A DNA stretch of 64,000 bases from Ruminococcus flavefaciens (lineage in GTDB: Bacteria > Bacillota > Clostridia > Oscillospirales > Ruminococcaceae), in assembly GCF_900116855.1 (NCBI RefSeq), contig NZ_UETD01000005.1, positions 62,001-126,000 on the forward strand, given 5' to 3'. The notes beneath the pieces were generated by a model. The model did not search any database. It worked only from the letters and a program-made list of their open reading frames with translations, and was not told the origin of the DNA. Position numbers and translations under genes: made by a program. Positions 53,118 through 60,755 of this stretch are shown in pieces. Each line of letters starts with the position of its first letter. Within the stretch, counting starts at the first letter, position 1.

Positions 53118-54305
53118 ATGGCTAAGAAGGAACTTGCTAAAAAGCCTACCGTTGTGAGAGTTACTACGAAAGAGGACAAGAAGACCGCTCTTGAGGGTGC
53201 TCTCAAGCAGATAGAAAAGAAGTACGGCGCAGGCGCTGTTATGCGTCTGGGACAGACCAAGACCCTCAACGTTGATGCTATCCCCACAGGCTCCATGACA
53301 CTGGACATGGCGCTGGGTATAGGCGGCGTCCCCAGAGGACGTATCGTTGAGATATACGGTCCCGAGAGCTCGGGTAAGACCACCGTTGCTCTCTCCATCG
53401 TGGCTCAGGCTCAGAAGGCAGGCGGCGAGGCTGCTTTCATCGACGTTGAACACGCCCTCGACCCCGTGTACGCACAGGCTCTCGGCGTCAATATCGACGA
53501 CCTCCTCGTTTCACAGCCCGACAGCGGTGAGCAGGCTCTGGAGATCGCGGAGGCTCTTATCCGTTCCGGCGCCATCGATGTAATAGTTCTCGACTCTATC
53601 GCTGCTATGACTACCCGTGCCGAGATCGACGGCGAAATGGGCGACCTCCATGTAGGTCAGCTTGCCCGCCTTATGTCTCAGGCTATGAGAAAGTTGACGG
53701 CGGCTATATCCAAGTCCAACTGTGTAGCCATTTTCATCAACCAGATCCGTGAGAAGATCGGCGTTATGTACGGAAACCCCGAGACTACCCCCGGCGGACG
53801 CGCTCTGAAGTTCTATTCATCTGTCCGTATCGAGGTAAGAAAGGGCGAGGTCATCAAGTCGGGTACAGACGTAATCGGCGCCTGCACACGCTGCAAGATA
53901 GTAAAGAACAAGGTGGCTCCTCCTTTCAAGGAGTGCGAGTTTGATCTTATGTACGGTACGGGAATTTCCCGTACGGGCGAGGTGCTTGACCTTGCCGTTG
54001 ACCTTGACATCATCAAGAAGGGCGGTTCATGGTTCAGCTATAAGGATCAGAAGCTGGGACAGGGACGCGACAACGTCAAGGAGCTCCTCCAGAACGACGA
54101 GAACCTCATGAAGGAGATCGAGGAGCAGATACTTGCGCGCAAGGACGAGCTGAAGGCTGCTGCTCCCAAGAAGGGCAAGAAAGACGCCGAAAGTGCAGTT
54201 CCCGCTGCTGCCGAGAAGTCTTCTGCTGAGGACGGCGGCGCAAACGACGACGTTCTTGCAAACTTCGATGAGAACTTTGAGGAGTTCACACCTGCTGAGG
54301 AATAA
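53118..54305 (+). CDS. recA: Recombinase A
   Basis: RecA drives homologous strand exchange and activates LexA self-cleavage. The 395-residue protein has the P-loop GPESSGKT at 81-88, the IDVEHALDP block, the L1 and L2 DNA-binding loops ([37 protein letters not shown]) and a C-terminal extension rich in Ala, Lys and Glu. MAKKELAKK at 53118 is chosen because AGGAGG lies just upstream; a start 10 codons earlier overlaps prmC. No LexA box was seen nearby, so damage control may act on an upstream promoter or not at all. Confidence 0.98.
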   Translation: MAKKELAKKPTVVRVTTKEDKKTALEGALKQIEKKYGAGAVMRLGQTKTLNVDAIPTGSMTLDMALGIGGVPRGRIVEIYGPESSGKTTVALSIVAQAQKAGGEAAFIDVEHALDPVYAQALGVNIDDLLVSQPDSGEQALEIAEALIRSGAIDVIVLDSIAAMTTRAEIDGEMGDLHVGQLARLMSQAMRKLTAAISKSNCVAIFINQIREKIGVMYGNPETTPGGRALKFYSSVRIEVRKGEVIKSGTDVIGACTRCKIVKNKVAPPFKECEFDLMYGTGISRTGEVLDLAVDLDIIKKGGSWFSYKDQKLGQGRDNVKELLQNDENLMKEIEEQILARKDELKAAAPKKGKKDAESAVPAAAEKSSAEDGGANDDVLANFDENFEEFTPAEE

Positions 54306-54946
54306 TGAAGATACTATCGGTCAAACGATACAAGGGCTCTACCTTTGAGGCAGAGCTGGATGACGGGAGAAAGCTCTATCTCCATGCGGACATCATCACC
54401 GATTTCGGTATCCGTTCGGGCATGGAGACCGACCGCGACACCCTGAGAAAGATAATCTACGCCTCCAACTTCCGCAGAGCCTATCAGAGGGCGCTGTACC
54501 TGCTGGATTACAGGGACTACACCTACAAGGAAATGCTGGGGAAGCTGGTGGATAACTATAAAAGCGAGACGCTCTGCACGGCAGTCATGAAAAGGCTCAC
54601 CGAGCACGGCTTCATCGACGACGAGAGATATGCCGAGCGTATGGCGCGAAAGCTGGTGGAGTCAAAGCACTACGGCTTCCGCCGCTCAAAAAGAGAGCTG
54701 ATGCAGAAGGGGATAAGCGAGTTTATCGCCGAGGACGCTCTTGAGCCCTACGCCGACAGGTTCCGCGAGAACCTCGACGAGCTTCTGCGGACAAAACACT
54801 CACGCTATCTGACAGACCGTGAGGACAGAAAATCAATTGAAAAGGTCAAGAACGCTCTTGTGAGATACGGCTACGACTATACAGACATAAACCGCGCCGT
54901 TAAGGATTACTTCGAGAACGTATCTGACCCCGAGGAGGAAAACTGA
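54305..54946 (+). CDS. recX: Regulatory protein RecX
   Basis: RecX binds RecA filaments and limits their extension. The 213-residue protein shows the three-helix tandem repeats of the family: ALYLLDYRDYTYKEMLGKL, VMKRLTEHGFIDDERYAERMARKLVESKHYG and RSKRELMQKGI, with further repeats to the C-terminus, typical of long Firmicute RecX. Its ATG overlaps the recA stop by one base (TAATG), so expression is tied to recA. Confidence 0.93.
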   Translation: MKILSVKRYKGSTFEAELDDGRKLYLHADIITDFGIRSGMETDRDTLRKIIYASNFRRAYQRALYLLDYRDYTYKEMLGKLVDNYKSETLCTAVMKRLTEHGFIDDERYAERMARKLVESKHYGFRRSKRELMQKGISEFIAEDALEPYADRFRENLDELLRTKHSRYLTDREDRKSIEKVKNALVRYGYDYTDINRAVKDYFENVSDPEEEN

Positions 54947-54947
54947 T

Positions 54948-56279
54948 ATGGCGATCAAGGTGGGAATGGTTTCTCTTGGCTGTTCAAAGAACCTTGTTGA
55001 TTCGGAGCGTATGCTCTACAAGCTCAGAAGTCACGGCTATCAGCTGGTGACAGAGCCCGGACTTGCCGATGTGGCAGTCGTGAATACCTGCGGCTTCATA
55101 AAGTCTGCAAAGGAGGAGGCTATCGACACCATTCTTGAGCTGGGCAAGCTCAAGGAGGAGGGCACCCTCAAAAAAATAATCATCACAGGCTGCCTCGTTG
55201 AGAGGTATAAGGAGGAGGCTGCGGAGCAGTTCCCCGAGGCAGACGCTGTTATCGGCATAGGAAATACCAAGGACATCGTTGACGTCCTCGACCACGTTCT
55301 TGAGGGCGAGAGGTACGTCTGTTTCGCGCCCAAACTGGACGCGGAGCTCAGCGGAGAGAGAGTCATCTCAACTCTGCCCTTCTTCACATATCTCAAGATA
55401 GCCGAGGGCTGCTCCAACTGCTGTACCTACTGCGCTATCCCCATGATAAGAGGAAAGTTCCGCAGTGTACCAATGGAGGATATACTCAAAGAAGCTCGCT
55501 ATCTCGCAGAGAACGGCGTTACCGAGCTGGTGGTCATCGCTCAGGATACCGCTCAGTACGGAAAGGACCTCTACGGCGAGCAGAAACTCCCCGAGCTTCT
55601 CAGCGAGCTGTGCAGGATCGAAGGATTACGCTGGATACGCACTCTTTACTGCTATCCCGAGCGCATTACCGACGAGCTCCTCGATGTTATCGCAAGAGAG
55701 GATAAGCTGGTGAAGTATCTGGAGATACCCATTCAGCACTGCAACGGCGATATTCTCAAGCGCATGAACCGCTGGGGAGATACCGAAAAGCTGGAGGAGC
55801 TGTTCAGGCATATCCGCGAAAAGGTCCCCGGTATCATCCTCAGGACCACCCTCATAACTGGCTTCCCCGGAGAGACCGAGGAGCAGTTCGAGGAGCTGGC
55901 TGAGTTCGTGAAGAGAGTCCGCTTTGACAGGCTGGGCTGCTTCGCATATTCCCGTGAGGAGGGCACAAGGGCTTACGATATGCCCGATCAGATAGATGAG
56001 GAGACCGCTTCTCACCGCGCTGACATAATTATGGAGCAGCAGATGCTCATCAGCTGCGAAAACAACGAAAAACTTATGGGCGCGGAGCTCACCGCTGTGG
56101 TGGAGGGCTTCGACAGGTTCGGCGAGTGCTGGTTCGGAAGAACTCCCCTCGACGCACCCGATATCGACGGAAAGGTGTTCTTTACGTCCGAAACGCCACT
56201 TGAGATCGGTGAATACGTCACTATCAGGATCACCGATACCCTTGATTACGACCTTATAGGAGAGGTGATAAGCAAATGA
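54948..56279 (+). CDS. rimO: Ribosomal protein S12 methylthiotransferase
   Basis: RimO is a radical SAM enzyme that adds a methylthio group to Asp88 of ribosomal protein S12. The 443-residue protein has the UPF0004 domain (MVSLGCSKNLVDSE, NTCGFIKSAKEEAID, ITGCLVERY), whose three Cys hold the auxiliary 4Fe-4S cluster. The radical SAM motif lies in AEGCSNCCTYCAIP with CX3CX2C spacing, and a C-terminal TRAM domain ends in LDYDLIGEVI. SLGCSKNLVDSE is diagnostic of RimO rather than MiaB. It starts 1 base past recX. Confidence 0.96.
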   Translation: MAIKVGMVSLGCSKNLVDSERMLYKLRSHGYQLVTEPGLADVAVVNTCGFIKSAKEEAIDTILELGKLKEEGTLKKIIITGCLVERYKEEAAEQFPEADAVIGIGNTKDIVDVLDHVLEGERYVCFAPKLDAELSGERVISTLPFFTYLKIAEGCSNCCTYCAIPMIRGKFRSVPMEDILKEARYLAENGVTELVVIAQDTAQYGKDLYGEQKLPELLSELCRIEGLRWIRTLYCYPERITDELLDVIAREDKLVKYLEIPIQHCNGDILKRMNRWGDTEKLEELFRHIREKVPGIILRTTLITGFPGETEEQFEELAEFVKRVRFDRLGCFAYSREEGTRAYDMPDQIDEETASHRADIIMEQQMLISCENNEKLMGAELTAVVEGFDRFGECWFGRTPLDAPDIDGKVFFTSETPLEIGEYVTIRITDTLDYDLIGEVISK

Positions 56280-56860
56280 ATCTGCCAAATAAGCTGACCC
56301 TTCTCAGAGTCATACTTATTCCGTTTTTCCTGCTGTTTATGTATATCAGCATACCGTTCCACTACGGTATCGCGCTGGTAATATTCGCGGCGGCTTCCAT
56401 CACGGACGCCCTCGACGGAAAGATAGCAAGAAAGCGCAATCTTGTAACTAACTTCGGAAAATTCCTCGATCCCCTTGCCGATAAGGTGCTTGTCATTGCA
56501 GCACTTACGGTATTTGTGGAGCTCTCAGAGGTGAACATGGGCGCGATACCGCTCATAATCATCACCGCAAGAGAATTTATGGTGTCGGGACTGAGACTTC
56601 TCGCCGCAAACAGCGGTGTGGTCGTTGCTGCAGGTATCTGGGGCAAGCTCAAGACCGCCTTTACTATGGTAGCTATCGTGGCTATACTGTTCTGGCTGTG
56701 TCTCTGCTTTGATTTCGGTATAGACTTCCCCGACGGCTTCAGGAACGCTGTTGACAATATCCTCGTTCCCGTTCTGGTATGGATATCCACCGTACTCACC
56801 GTTATTTCGGGAGCAGTCTATCTCAAGGGCTACTGGCACCTTATCGACTCCGATAAATGA
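56276..56860 (+). CDS. pgsA: CDP-diacylglycerol-glycerol-3-phosphate 3-phosphatidyltransferase
   Basis: PgsA makes phosphatidylglycerol phosphate, the first dedicated step to phosphatidylglycerol. The 194-residue membrane protein has the full CDP-alcohol phosphotransferase motif: Asp44, Asp47-Gly48, Ala51-Arg52, Gly61, Asp65 and Asp69 (within TDALDGKIAR and FGKFLDPLADK). There are about six membrane helices. It overlaps the rimO stop by 4 bases (ATGA). recA and pgsA are often close in Firmicutes, in agreement with this order. Confidence 0.95.
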   Translation: MNLPNKLTLLRVILIPFFLLFMYISIPFHYGIALVIFAAASITDALDGKIARKRNLVTNFGKFLDPLADKVLVIAALTVFVELSEVNMGAIPLIIITAREFMVSGLRLLAANSGVVVAAGIWGKLKTAFTMVAIVAILFWLCLCFDFGIDFPDGFRNAVDNILVPVLVWISTVLTVISGAVYLKGYWHLIDSDK

Positions 56861-56888
56861 TCCATTGTATTTCTGAAAGGAGTAAAAT

Positions 56889-57275
56889 ATGAAACACTGT
56901 GCAGGTCAGATAAAATATCTGGTTGCAATAAAGGAACTGTCCGATACAGAGGAATACGTCCGCTGTGTAACCATATCCCGTCATCTGGGAGTTTCCAGAC
57001 CCAGCGTCAGCAAGATGCTCAGGTGTCTGGCGAACTGCGGATATGTGTATGAGGATTTCTGCAACAGCGTGGTACTCACTCCCGAGGGCGAAAAGGCAGT
57101 TGACGAGATATTCGCCTCATTCAACGAGGTGTATATGTTCTTCCACAAGTTCCTGAAGCTCTCCAAGGAGGAGGCTCACGAGCAGGCGATAAAGTTCATT
57201 ACGGACTTTCCGCAGGATACCTGCGAGCGCCTGAAAGGCATAGTTAAGCGCACACTGAGAAAAAAGAGCGCATAA
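56889..57275 (+). CDS. DtxR/MntR-like winged-helix protein without visible metal ligands
   Basis: The 128-residue protein has an N-terminal winged helix (VTISRHLGVSRPSVSKMLRCL near 27-47, then a wing with VVLTPEGEKAVDEI) and a C-terminal helical region of about 55 residues. The layout and length match MntR-like repressors. When compared by eye with Bacillus MntR, the residues at the metal ligands (D8, E11, H77, E99, E102, H103) are not conserved, so metal sensing is doubtful. AAAGGAG precedes the start. It is the last gene of the recA-pgsA run, with a terminator right after it. Confidence 0.82.
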   Translation: MKHCAGQIKYLVAIKELSDTEEYVRCVTISRHLGVSRPSVSKMLRCLANCGYVYEDFCNSVVLTPEGEKAVDEIFASFNEVYMFFHKFLKLSKEEAHEQAIKFITDFPQDTCERLKGIVKRTLRKKSA

Positions 57276-57278
57276 GTA

Positions 57279-57309
57279 AATCAGGATTTTGCAAAGCAAA
57301 ATCCTGATT
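57279..57309 (+). terminator. Terminator after the DtxR-like gene
   Basis: AATCAGGATTTTGC and GCAAAATCCTGATT form a perfect 14-bp stem with a 3-base loop and TTTT-rich end, starting 4 bases after the stop codon. Confidence 0.88.
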
Positions 57310-57310
57310 T

Positions 57311-57420
57311 TAGCCATTAGCCCTTAGCCGTTAGCATAATGCAGGGGCGGATATTATCCGTCCGATAATAAAGCGGCGAAGCCGCTTCCTGATGGCTGAT
57401 TGCTAAAGGCTGATAGCTTT
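57311..57420. repeat. Paired inverted arms of 7-base repeats (AGCC type)
   Basis: The left arm (57311-57340) reads TAGCCAT, TAGCCCT, TAGCCGT, TAGCATA. The right arm (57391-57420), read on the other strand, has the phased units CAGCCTT, TAGCAAT and CAGCCAT. The 50-base centre contains GCGGCGAAGCCGC, nearly the same small hairpin core as in the element at 14165-14230. No coding frame is present. It sits directly after a terminator and before the htpG terminator. Confidence 0.75.
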
Positions 57421-57443
57421 GGAATTTATTCAAATAAACAAAA

Positions 57444-57475
57444 TGCCCCTGAGTGTTACAAAACACTCAGGGGCA
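57444..57475 (-). terminator. Terminator of htpG
   Basis: TGCCCCTGAGTGTT and AACACTCAGGGGCA form a perfect 14-bp stem with a 4-base loop, followed on the minus strand by TTTTGTTTATTTG. It lies about 50 bases past the htpG stop. Confidence 0.9.
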
Positions 57476-57526
57476 GATCTTTTATGTGGGTATACGGCTT
57501 ATGTGTACCGCTTTTTATGTCACAGC

Positions 57527-59428
57527 TTACATAAGCTCGCAGATGAGATTTGAGAACTCTACGGGGTCCTCTATGCTCATGCCCTCAATAAGGAGCGCCT
57601 GATCGTAGAGGAGCTTTGCGTACTTGCCGATCTTATCCTTGTCTCCGCCCTCGCTGAGTGACTTCAGCTTGCCGAAGATCTCGTGATCGGGATTGATCTC
57701 GAGAACGCGCTGTGCGTGTACCTTCTGGTCAGTTGGCATGGAGTTGAGGACCTTCTCCATCTCCAGTGATATCTCGCCCTCACTTGTAAGGCAGACAGGG
57801 TGGGATTTAAGTCTCTGTGAGAGAGCTACCTTTGTTACCTTGCCGTCCAGAGCCTCCTGAAGCTCCTTGAGCAGGTCTGCGCTCTCCTCCTCCTTAGCCT
57901 TGAGCTCCTCCTTCTTTTCGGGAGTGTCAAGACCCAGATCGTCTGCGGATACGGACTTGAATTCCTTGTCCTTGTACTTCATCAGGGACTTTATTGCGAA
58001 TTCGTCGATATTGTCTGTGAGGTAGAGTATCTCGAAGCCGTTGTCCTTGACAAGCTCTGTCTGAGGCAGCTGCTCGATACGGGCTGCGCTCTCGCCTGTT
58101 GCGTAGTAAATGTACTTCTGATCCTCGCGCATTGCGGTAACGTACTCGTCAAGAGTAACAAGCTTCTGCTCGTTTGATGAAGTGAACATCAGCAGGTCCT
58201 GAAGCTTTTCCTTGTTCATGCCGAAGTCGCTGTAAATACCGTATTTGATCTGTAAGCCGAATGCCTTCCAGAACTCCTCATACTTCTCACGCTCGTTCTT
58301 GAGCATCTTTTTCAGCTCGTTGCTGATAGTCTTTTCTATGCTCTTTGCAATGACTTTCAGCTGTCTGTCGTGCTGGAGCATCTCACGGGAGATATTCAGA
58401 GACAGGTCCTCGGAGTCCACAAGACCCTTTACGAAGCTGAAATAGTCGGGGAGCAGGTCTGCGCACTTGTCCATGATGAGGACGCCGTTTGAGTAGAGCT
58501 GGAGCCCCTTTTCGTACTCCTTTGAGTAGAAATCAAAGGGAGCCTTTGAGGGGATATAGAGCAGAGCGTTGTATGAAGGCATCTCATTGCTGATATGAGC
58601 ATACTTCAGAGGCTCGTTGTAATCAAAGAACTTCTCTGTGTAGAAGTGCTTGTAGTCCTCCTCCTTGAGCTCGTTTTTGTTCTTCTTCCAGAGGGGCACC
58701 ATGCTGTTGAGGGTCTCAACTTCGATGTAGTCCTCATATTCAAGGGGCTTGTTAGCTGCCTTGTCCTCCTCTGACTGCTCCTTGGGACGGCTGTGTGATA
58801 CCTCCATCTTGATGGGGAAGCGGATATAGTCGGAGTACTTTGTGATGAGGGACTTTATTCTGTACTGGTCGAGGAACTCTGTGTAGTTCTCGTCGTCGGT
58901 GTCGTCGAGGAGCTCCAGTATGATCTCCGTACCTGCGGACTTCTTGTCGGCTTCTGTGATGGTGTAGCCGTCAACGCCTTCAGACTCCCACTGGTAAGCC
59001 TTGTCGCTGCCGTAAGCCTTGGAGATAACGGTGACCTTCTTTGCTACCATGAATGCGGAGTAGAAGCCTACGCCGAACTGACCGATTATCTGGTTATCTT
59101 CCTCCAGCTTGTTCTCGTTCTTGAACTTGAATGAGCCGCTGTTTGCGATAGTACCGAGGTTGTTTTCCAGCTCTTCCTCAGTCATGCCGATACCGTTATC
59201 GGATATTTTGAGGGTGCGGCTGTCCTTGTCGGCGGATATCCAGATTGCGAAATCGTCTTTATTGAGGCCGACCTTGTCGTCGGTGAGTGATTTGAAATAC
59301 AGCTTATCGATAGCGTCGCTGGCGTTGGAGATAAGCTCACGGAGGAATATCTCCTTATGAGTATAGATCGAGTGGATCATCATATCGAGAAGTCTTTTGG
59401 ACTCTGCTTTGAACTGTTTGGTTTCCAT
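57527..59428 (-). CDS. htpG: HtpG, Hsp90-family molecular chaperone
   Basis: HtpG is the bacterial Hsp90, an ATP-driven chaperone dimer. The 633-residue protein has the N-terminal ATPase landmarks: [30 protein letters not shown], the ATP lid region [21 protein letters not shown] and [12 protein letters not shown]. The middle domain follows with [16 protein letters not shown], then a C-terminal dimerisation domain. GGAG precedes the start. Its promoter carries an exact CIRCE operator, so HrcA is the expected repressor, unlike Bacillus subtilis htpG, which is not in the HrcA regulon. Confidence 0.97.
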   Translation of the reverse strand: METKQFKAESKRLLDMMIHSIYTHKEIFLRELISNASDAIDKLYFKSLTDDKVGLNKDDFAIWISADKDSRTLKISDNGIGMTEEELENNLGTIANSGSFKFKNENKLEEDNQIIGQFGVGFYSAFMVAKKVTVISKAYGSDKAYQWESEGVDGYTITEADKKSAGTEIILELLDDTDDENYTEFLDQYRIKSLITKYSDYIRFPIKMEVSHSRPKEQSEEDKAANKPLEYEDYIEVETLNSMVPLWKKNKNELKEEDYKHFYTEKFFDYNEPLKYAHISNEMPSYNALLYIPSKAPFDFYSKEYEKGLQLYSNGVLIMDKCADLLPDYFSFVKGLVDSEDLSLNISREMLQHDRQLKVIAKSIEKTISNELKKMLKNEREKYEEFWKAFGLQIKYGIYSDFGMNKEKLQDLLMFTSSNEQKLVTLDEYVTAMREDQKYIYYATGESAARIEQLPQTELVKDNGFEILYLTDNIDEFAIKSLMKYKDKEFKSVSADDLGLDTPEKKEELKAKEEESADLLKELQEALDGKVTKVALSQRLKSHPVCLTSEGEISLEMEKVLNSMPTDQKVHAQRVLEINPDHEIFGKLKSLSEGGDKDKIGKYAKLLYDQALLIEGMSIEDPVEFSNLICELM

Positions 59429-59450
59429 TTATAACATCTCCATAGTAGAA

Positions 59451-59477
59451 TTAGCACTCTATCTCTTAGAGTGCTAA
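59451..59477. promoter_or_regulatory. CIRCE operator (HrcA binding site) of htpG
   Basis: TTAGCACTC, 9 bases and GAGTGCTAA match the CIRCE consensus exactly. It lies between the -10 box and the htpG start, overlapping the expected transcription start. Confidence 0.95.
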
Positions 59478-59481
59478 AACA

Positions 59482-59511
59482 AGTATATAACTTTTACAGG
59501 TACAAAGTCAA
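59482..59511 (-). promoter_or_regulatory. Sigma-A promoter of htpG
   Basis: On the minus strand TTGACT (59506-59511) and TATACT (59482-59487) are separated by 18 bases. The CIRCE operator starts 4 bases past the -10 box. Confidence 0.8.
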
Positions 59512-59565
59512 GGGGGAGAGAAAATGTTTACAATTTGTTCATATTTGTGCTGCCCATTTTCAGCC

Positions 59566-59595
59566 TTGACAAAACCCTGCACTTTGGTATATAAT
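59566..59595 (+). promoter_or_regulatory. Promoter of the T-box-cysS operon
   Basis: TTGACA (59566-59571) and TATAAT (59590-59595) are separated by 18 bases. Transcription from here would produce a leader of about 290 bases before the first gene. Confidence 0.85.
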
Positions 59596-59639
59596 AGTGA
59601 TTAGTGGTCGGTGCGTAGTGCATAGTTATGCGGCTGACC

Positions 59640-59875
59640 GGCAATAATCAAAAGGCGTAGCAGTCAGAGTAGCTTTTCTGCGGATGTCCAGAGAGTGTGC
59701 GGTCGGTGTGAGCACATGGTCGGGATAAGTGAAGTGCGGCTGTCAGCTTCGGCAGGGAAGCGCGTTTGCGTGTGTATCTGACGGCGTTTCGTCCGCGTTA
59801 AGGATAAGATGAGTTCAAGACGGAGTGGGAACGAGCATCTGCGCCTCCGAGGTATACCCTCGGGGGCTTTTGTAT
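59640..59875 (+). promoter_or_regulatory. T-box riboswitch, probable Cys (UGC) specifier
   Basis: Stem I features are CAGAGTAGC (AGTA motif) near 59666, AGAGAG near 59691 and a distal GGTCGGTGTGA loop. The 3' side GTGAAGTGCGGC has TGC at 59735-59737 as the likely specifier. The T-box itself, GGAGTGGGAACGAG at 59822-59835, is a less perfect match than at leuA. A terminator follows: GCCTCCGAGG and CCTCGGGGGC (59843-59867) with TTTTG. cysS as third gene of the transcript supports cysteine specificity. UGGG would pair with UCCA of tRNA-Cys through one G-U pair. Confidence 0.78.
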
Positions 59876-59890
59876 TGTAAGGAGGCGGAG

Positions 59891-60268
59891 ATGAATATAA
59901 TAAAATATCCCTCTGACGAGGCTTTCGACGAGGCTATGAAGTACGACAGCAGGCTTCTCGGAGCTGTCAGCCTTGACGGCACCACAGCCTATGTGGGCGC
60001 GGCAGAGACCGTGGGCGACCATATCGCACTTCTTGAAGCTGTGGGTGAGGAGAGTCCCTCGGGATTTTTCAGGCTCAGCTTCGACAGTATCACCGCGGAC
60101 TGGACCTTCTCCTGTCCCAAGAGCTACAAGGGAATAGTGCAGGATAATGACCGCATGGGAGCCTATTACCGCGACGGACTCCGCATTATCCCCGAATTTC
60201 TTGTAATGCTGGGCTATTTCTCAAAGCTGAAAATAAAAAATCCACCGCCCGAGATATGGGAATTCTGA
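59891..60268 (+). CDS. Protein of unknown function, first gene of the cysteine T-box operon
   Basis: I do not recognise this 125-residue cytosolic protein. It is acidic and mixed alpha/beta, beginning MNIIKYPSDEAFDEAMKYDS, with a central GFFRLSFDSITADWTFSCP strand region and a C-terminal helix before the Pro-rich end NPPPEIWEF. One cysteine is present. AAGGAGG precedes the ATG. Since a cysteine-type T-box stands immediately upstream and cysS downstream, its expression should rise under cysteine limitation, so a role tied to cysteine supply or use is possible but not shown. Confidence 0.82.
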   Translation: MNIIKYPSDEAFDEAMKYDSRLLGAVSLDGTTAYVGAAETVGDHIALLEAVGEESPSGFFRLSFDSITADWTFSCPKSYKGIVQDNDRMGAYYRDGLRIIPEFLVMLGYFSKLKIKNPPPEIWEF

Positions 60269-60270
60269 AT

Positions 60271-60739
60271 GAGTTGAGAGTTGAGAATTGAAAGTTGAGA
60301 GTTTCAAACTCGCGTTCAACAGTCGGGAGTGAAAGACATGAGTAATAGCATTGTCGGTGAAAAGAGTTTCAGATTTGCCGTGAGAACAGTAAATCTGTAT
60401 AAATATCTTTATGAGAAGAAAGAATACGTTCTGTCACGTCAGATATTAAGGAGCGGAACGAGTATAGGTGCTAATATCAGTGAGGCGTTGGAAGCACAGA
60501 GCGACAAGGATTTCCTTTCAAAAATGTGCATAGCTCTGAAGGAGACTGCTGAGACCATTTACTGGCTTCGGTTGCTGCATGAGACGGAATATATCACAGA
60601 TATTCAGTTCACATCAATGAACAGGGATGCCTGCGAATTAAAGGCGATCCTTTCATCAATAATAAAAACCAAAAGATCGAGGATGGAGAGCGGCGAGGAC
60701 GAATAACTCTCAACTCTCAATTTTCAACTTTCAACTTTT
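60271..60739. repeat. Cassette bounded by inverted arms of 7-base repeats (GAGTTGA type)
   Basis: The left arm (60271-60304) is made of units GAGTTGA, GAGTTGA, GAATTGA, AAGTTGA, GAGTTT. The right arm (60706-60739) is its inverted counterpart: read on the other strand it gives AAGTTGA, AAGTTGA, AAATTGA, GAGTTGA, GAGTT. Across 33 positions there are 4 differences, 3 of which would be G-U pairs in RNA. The cassette fills the space between the 125-residue gene and cysS exactly: the left arm starts 2 bases after one stop codon and the right arm begins on the last base of the four-helix-bundle stop. In mRNA the arms would form a stem of about 33 bp enclosing the gene. Confidence 0.85.
60338..60706 (+). 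CDS. Four-helix-bundle protein, 23S rRNA intervening-sequence (S23/TIGR02436) family
   Basis: The 122-residue protein has the TIGR02436 pattern: FRFAVRTVNLYKYL, then SRQILRSGTSIGANISEALEAQS, DFLSKMCIALKETAETIYWLRLL, and a last helix ending in a basic tail (KTKRSRMESG). Members are encoded in intervening sequences of 23S rRNA in several bacteria, as accessory Avd proteins of retroelements, and as orphan genes; a nucleic-acid-binding role is known only for Avd. ATG 60338 has GGGAG 8 bases upstream. The gene is bracketed by inverted arms, and its codons look more AT-rich than those of cysS, suggesting separate acquisition. Confidence 0.93.
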   Translation: MSNSIVGEKSFRFAVRTVNLYKYLYEKKEYVLSRQILRSGTSIGANISEALEAQSDKDFLSKMCIALKETAETIYWLRLLHETEYITDIQFTSMNRDACELKAILSSIIKTKRSRMESGEDE

Positions 60740-60755
60740 GATCGGAGGAAAAAGT

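Noticed and set aside
59600..59880. A free-standing structured RNA (tmRNA, 6S or RNase P) in the long leader
   Set aside because: The AGAGAG stem, distal loop, T-box sequence and terminator immediately before a coding gene fit a T-box leader better than any free RNA.
60338..60706. Avd accessory gene of a diversity-generating retroelement
   Set aside because: No reverse transcriptase, template repeat or variable target gene lies nearby. The protein is the general four-helix-bundle type.
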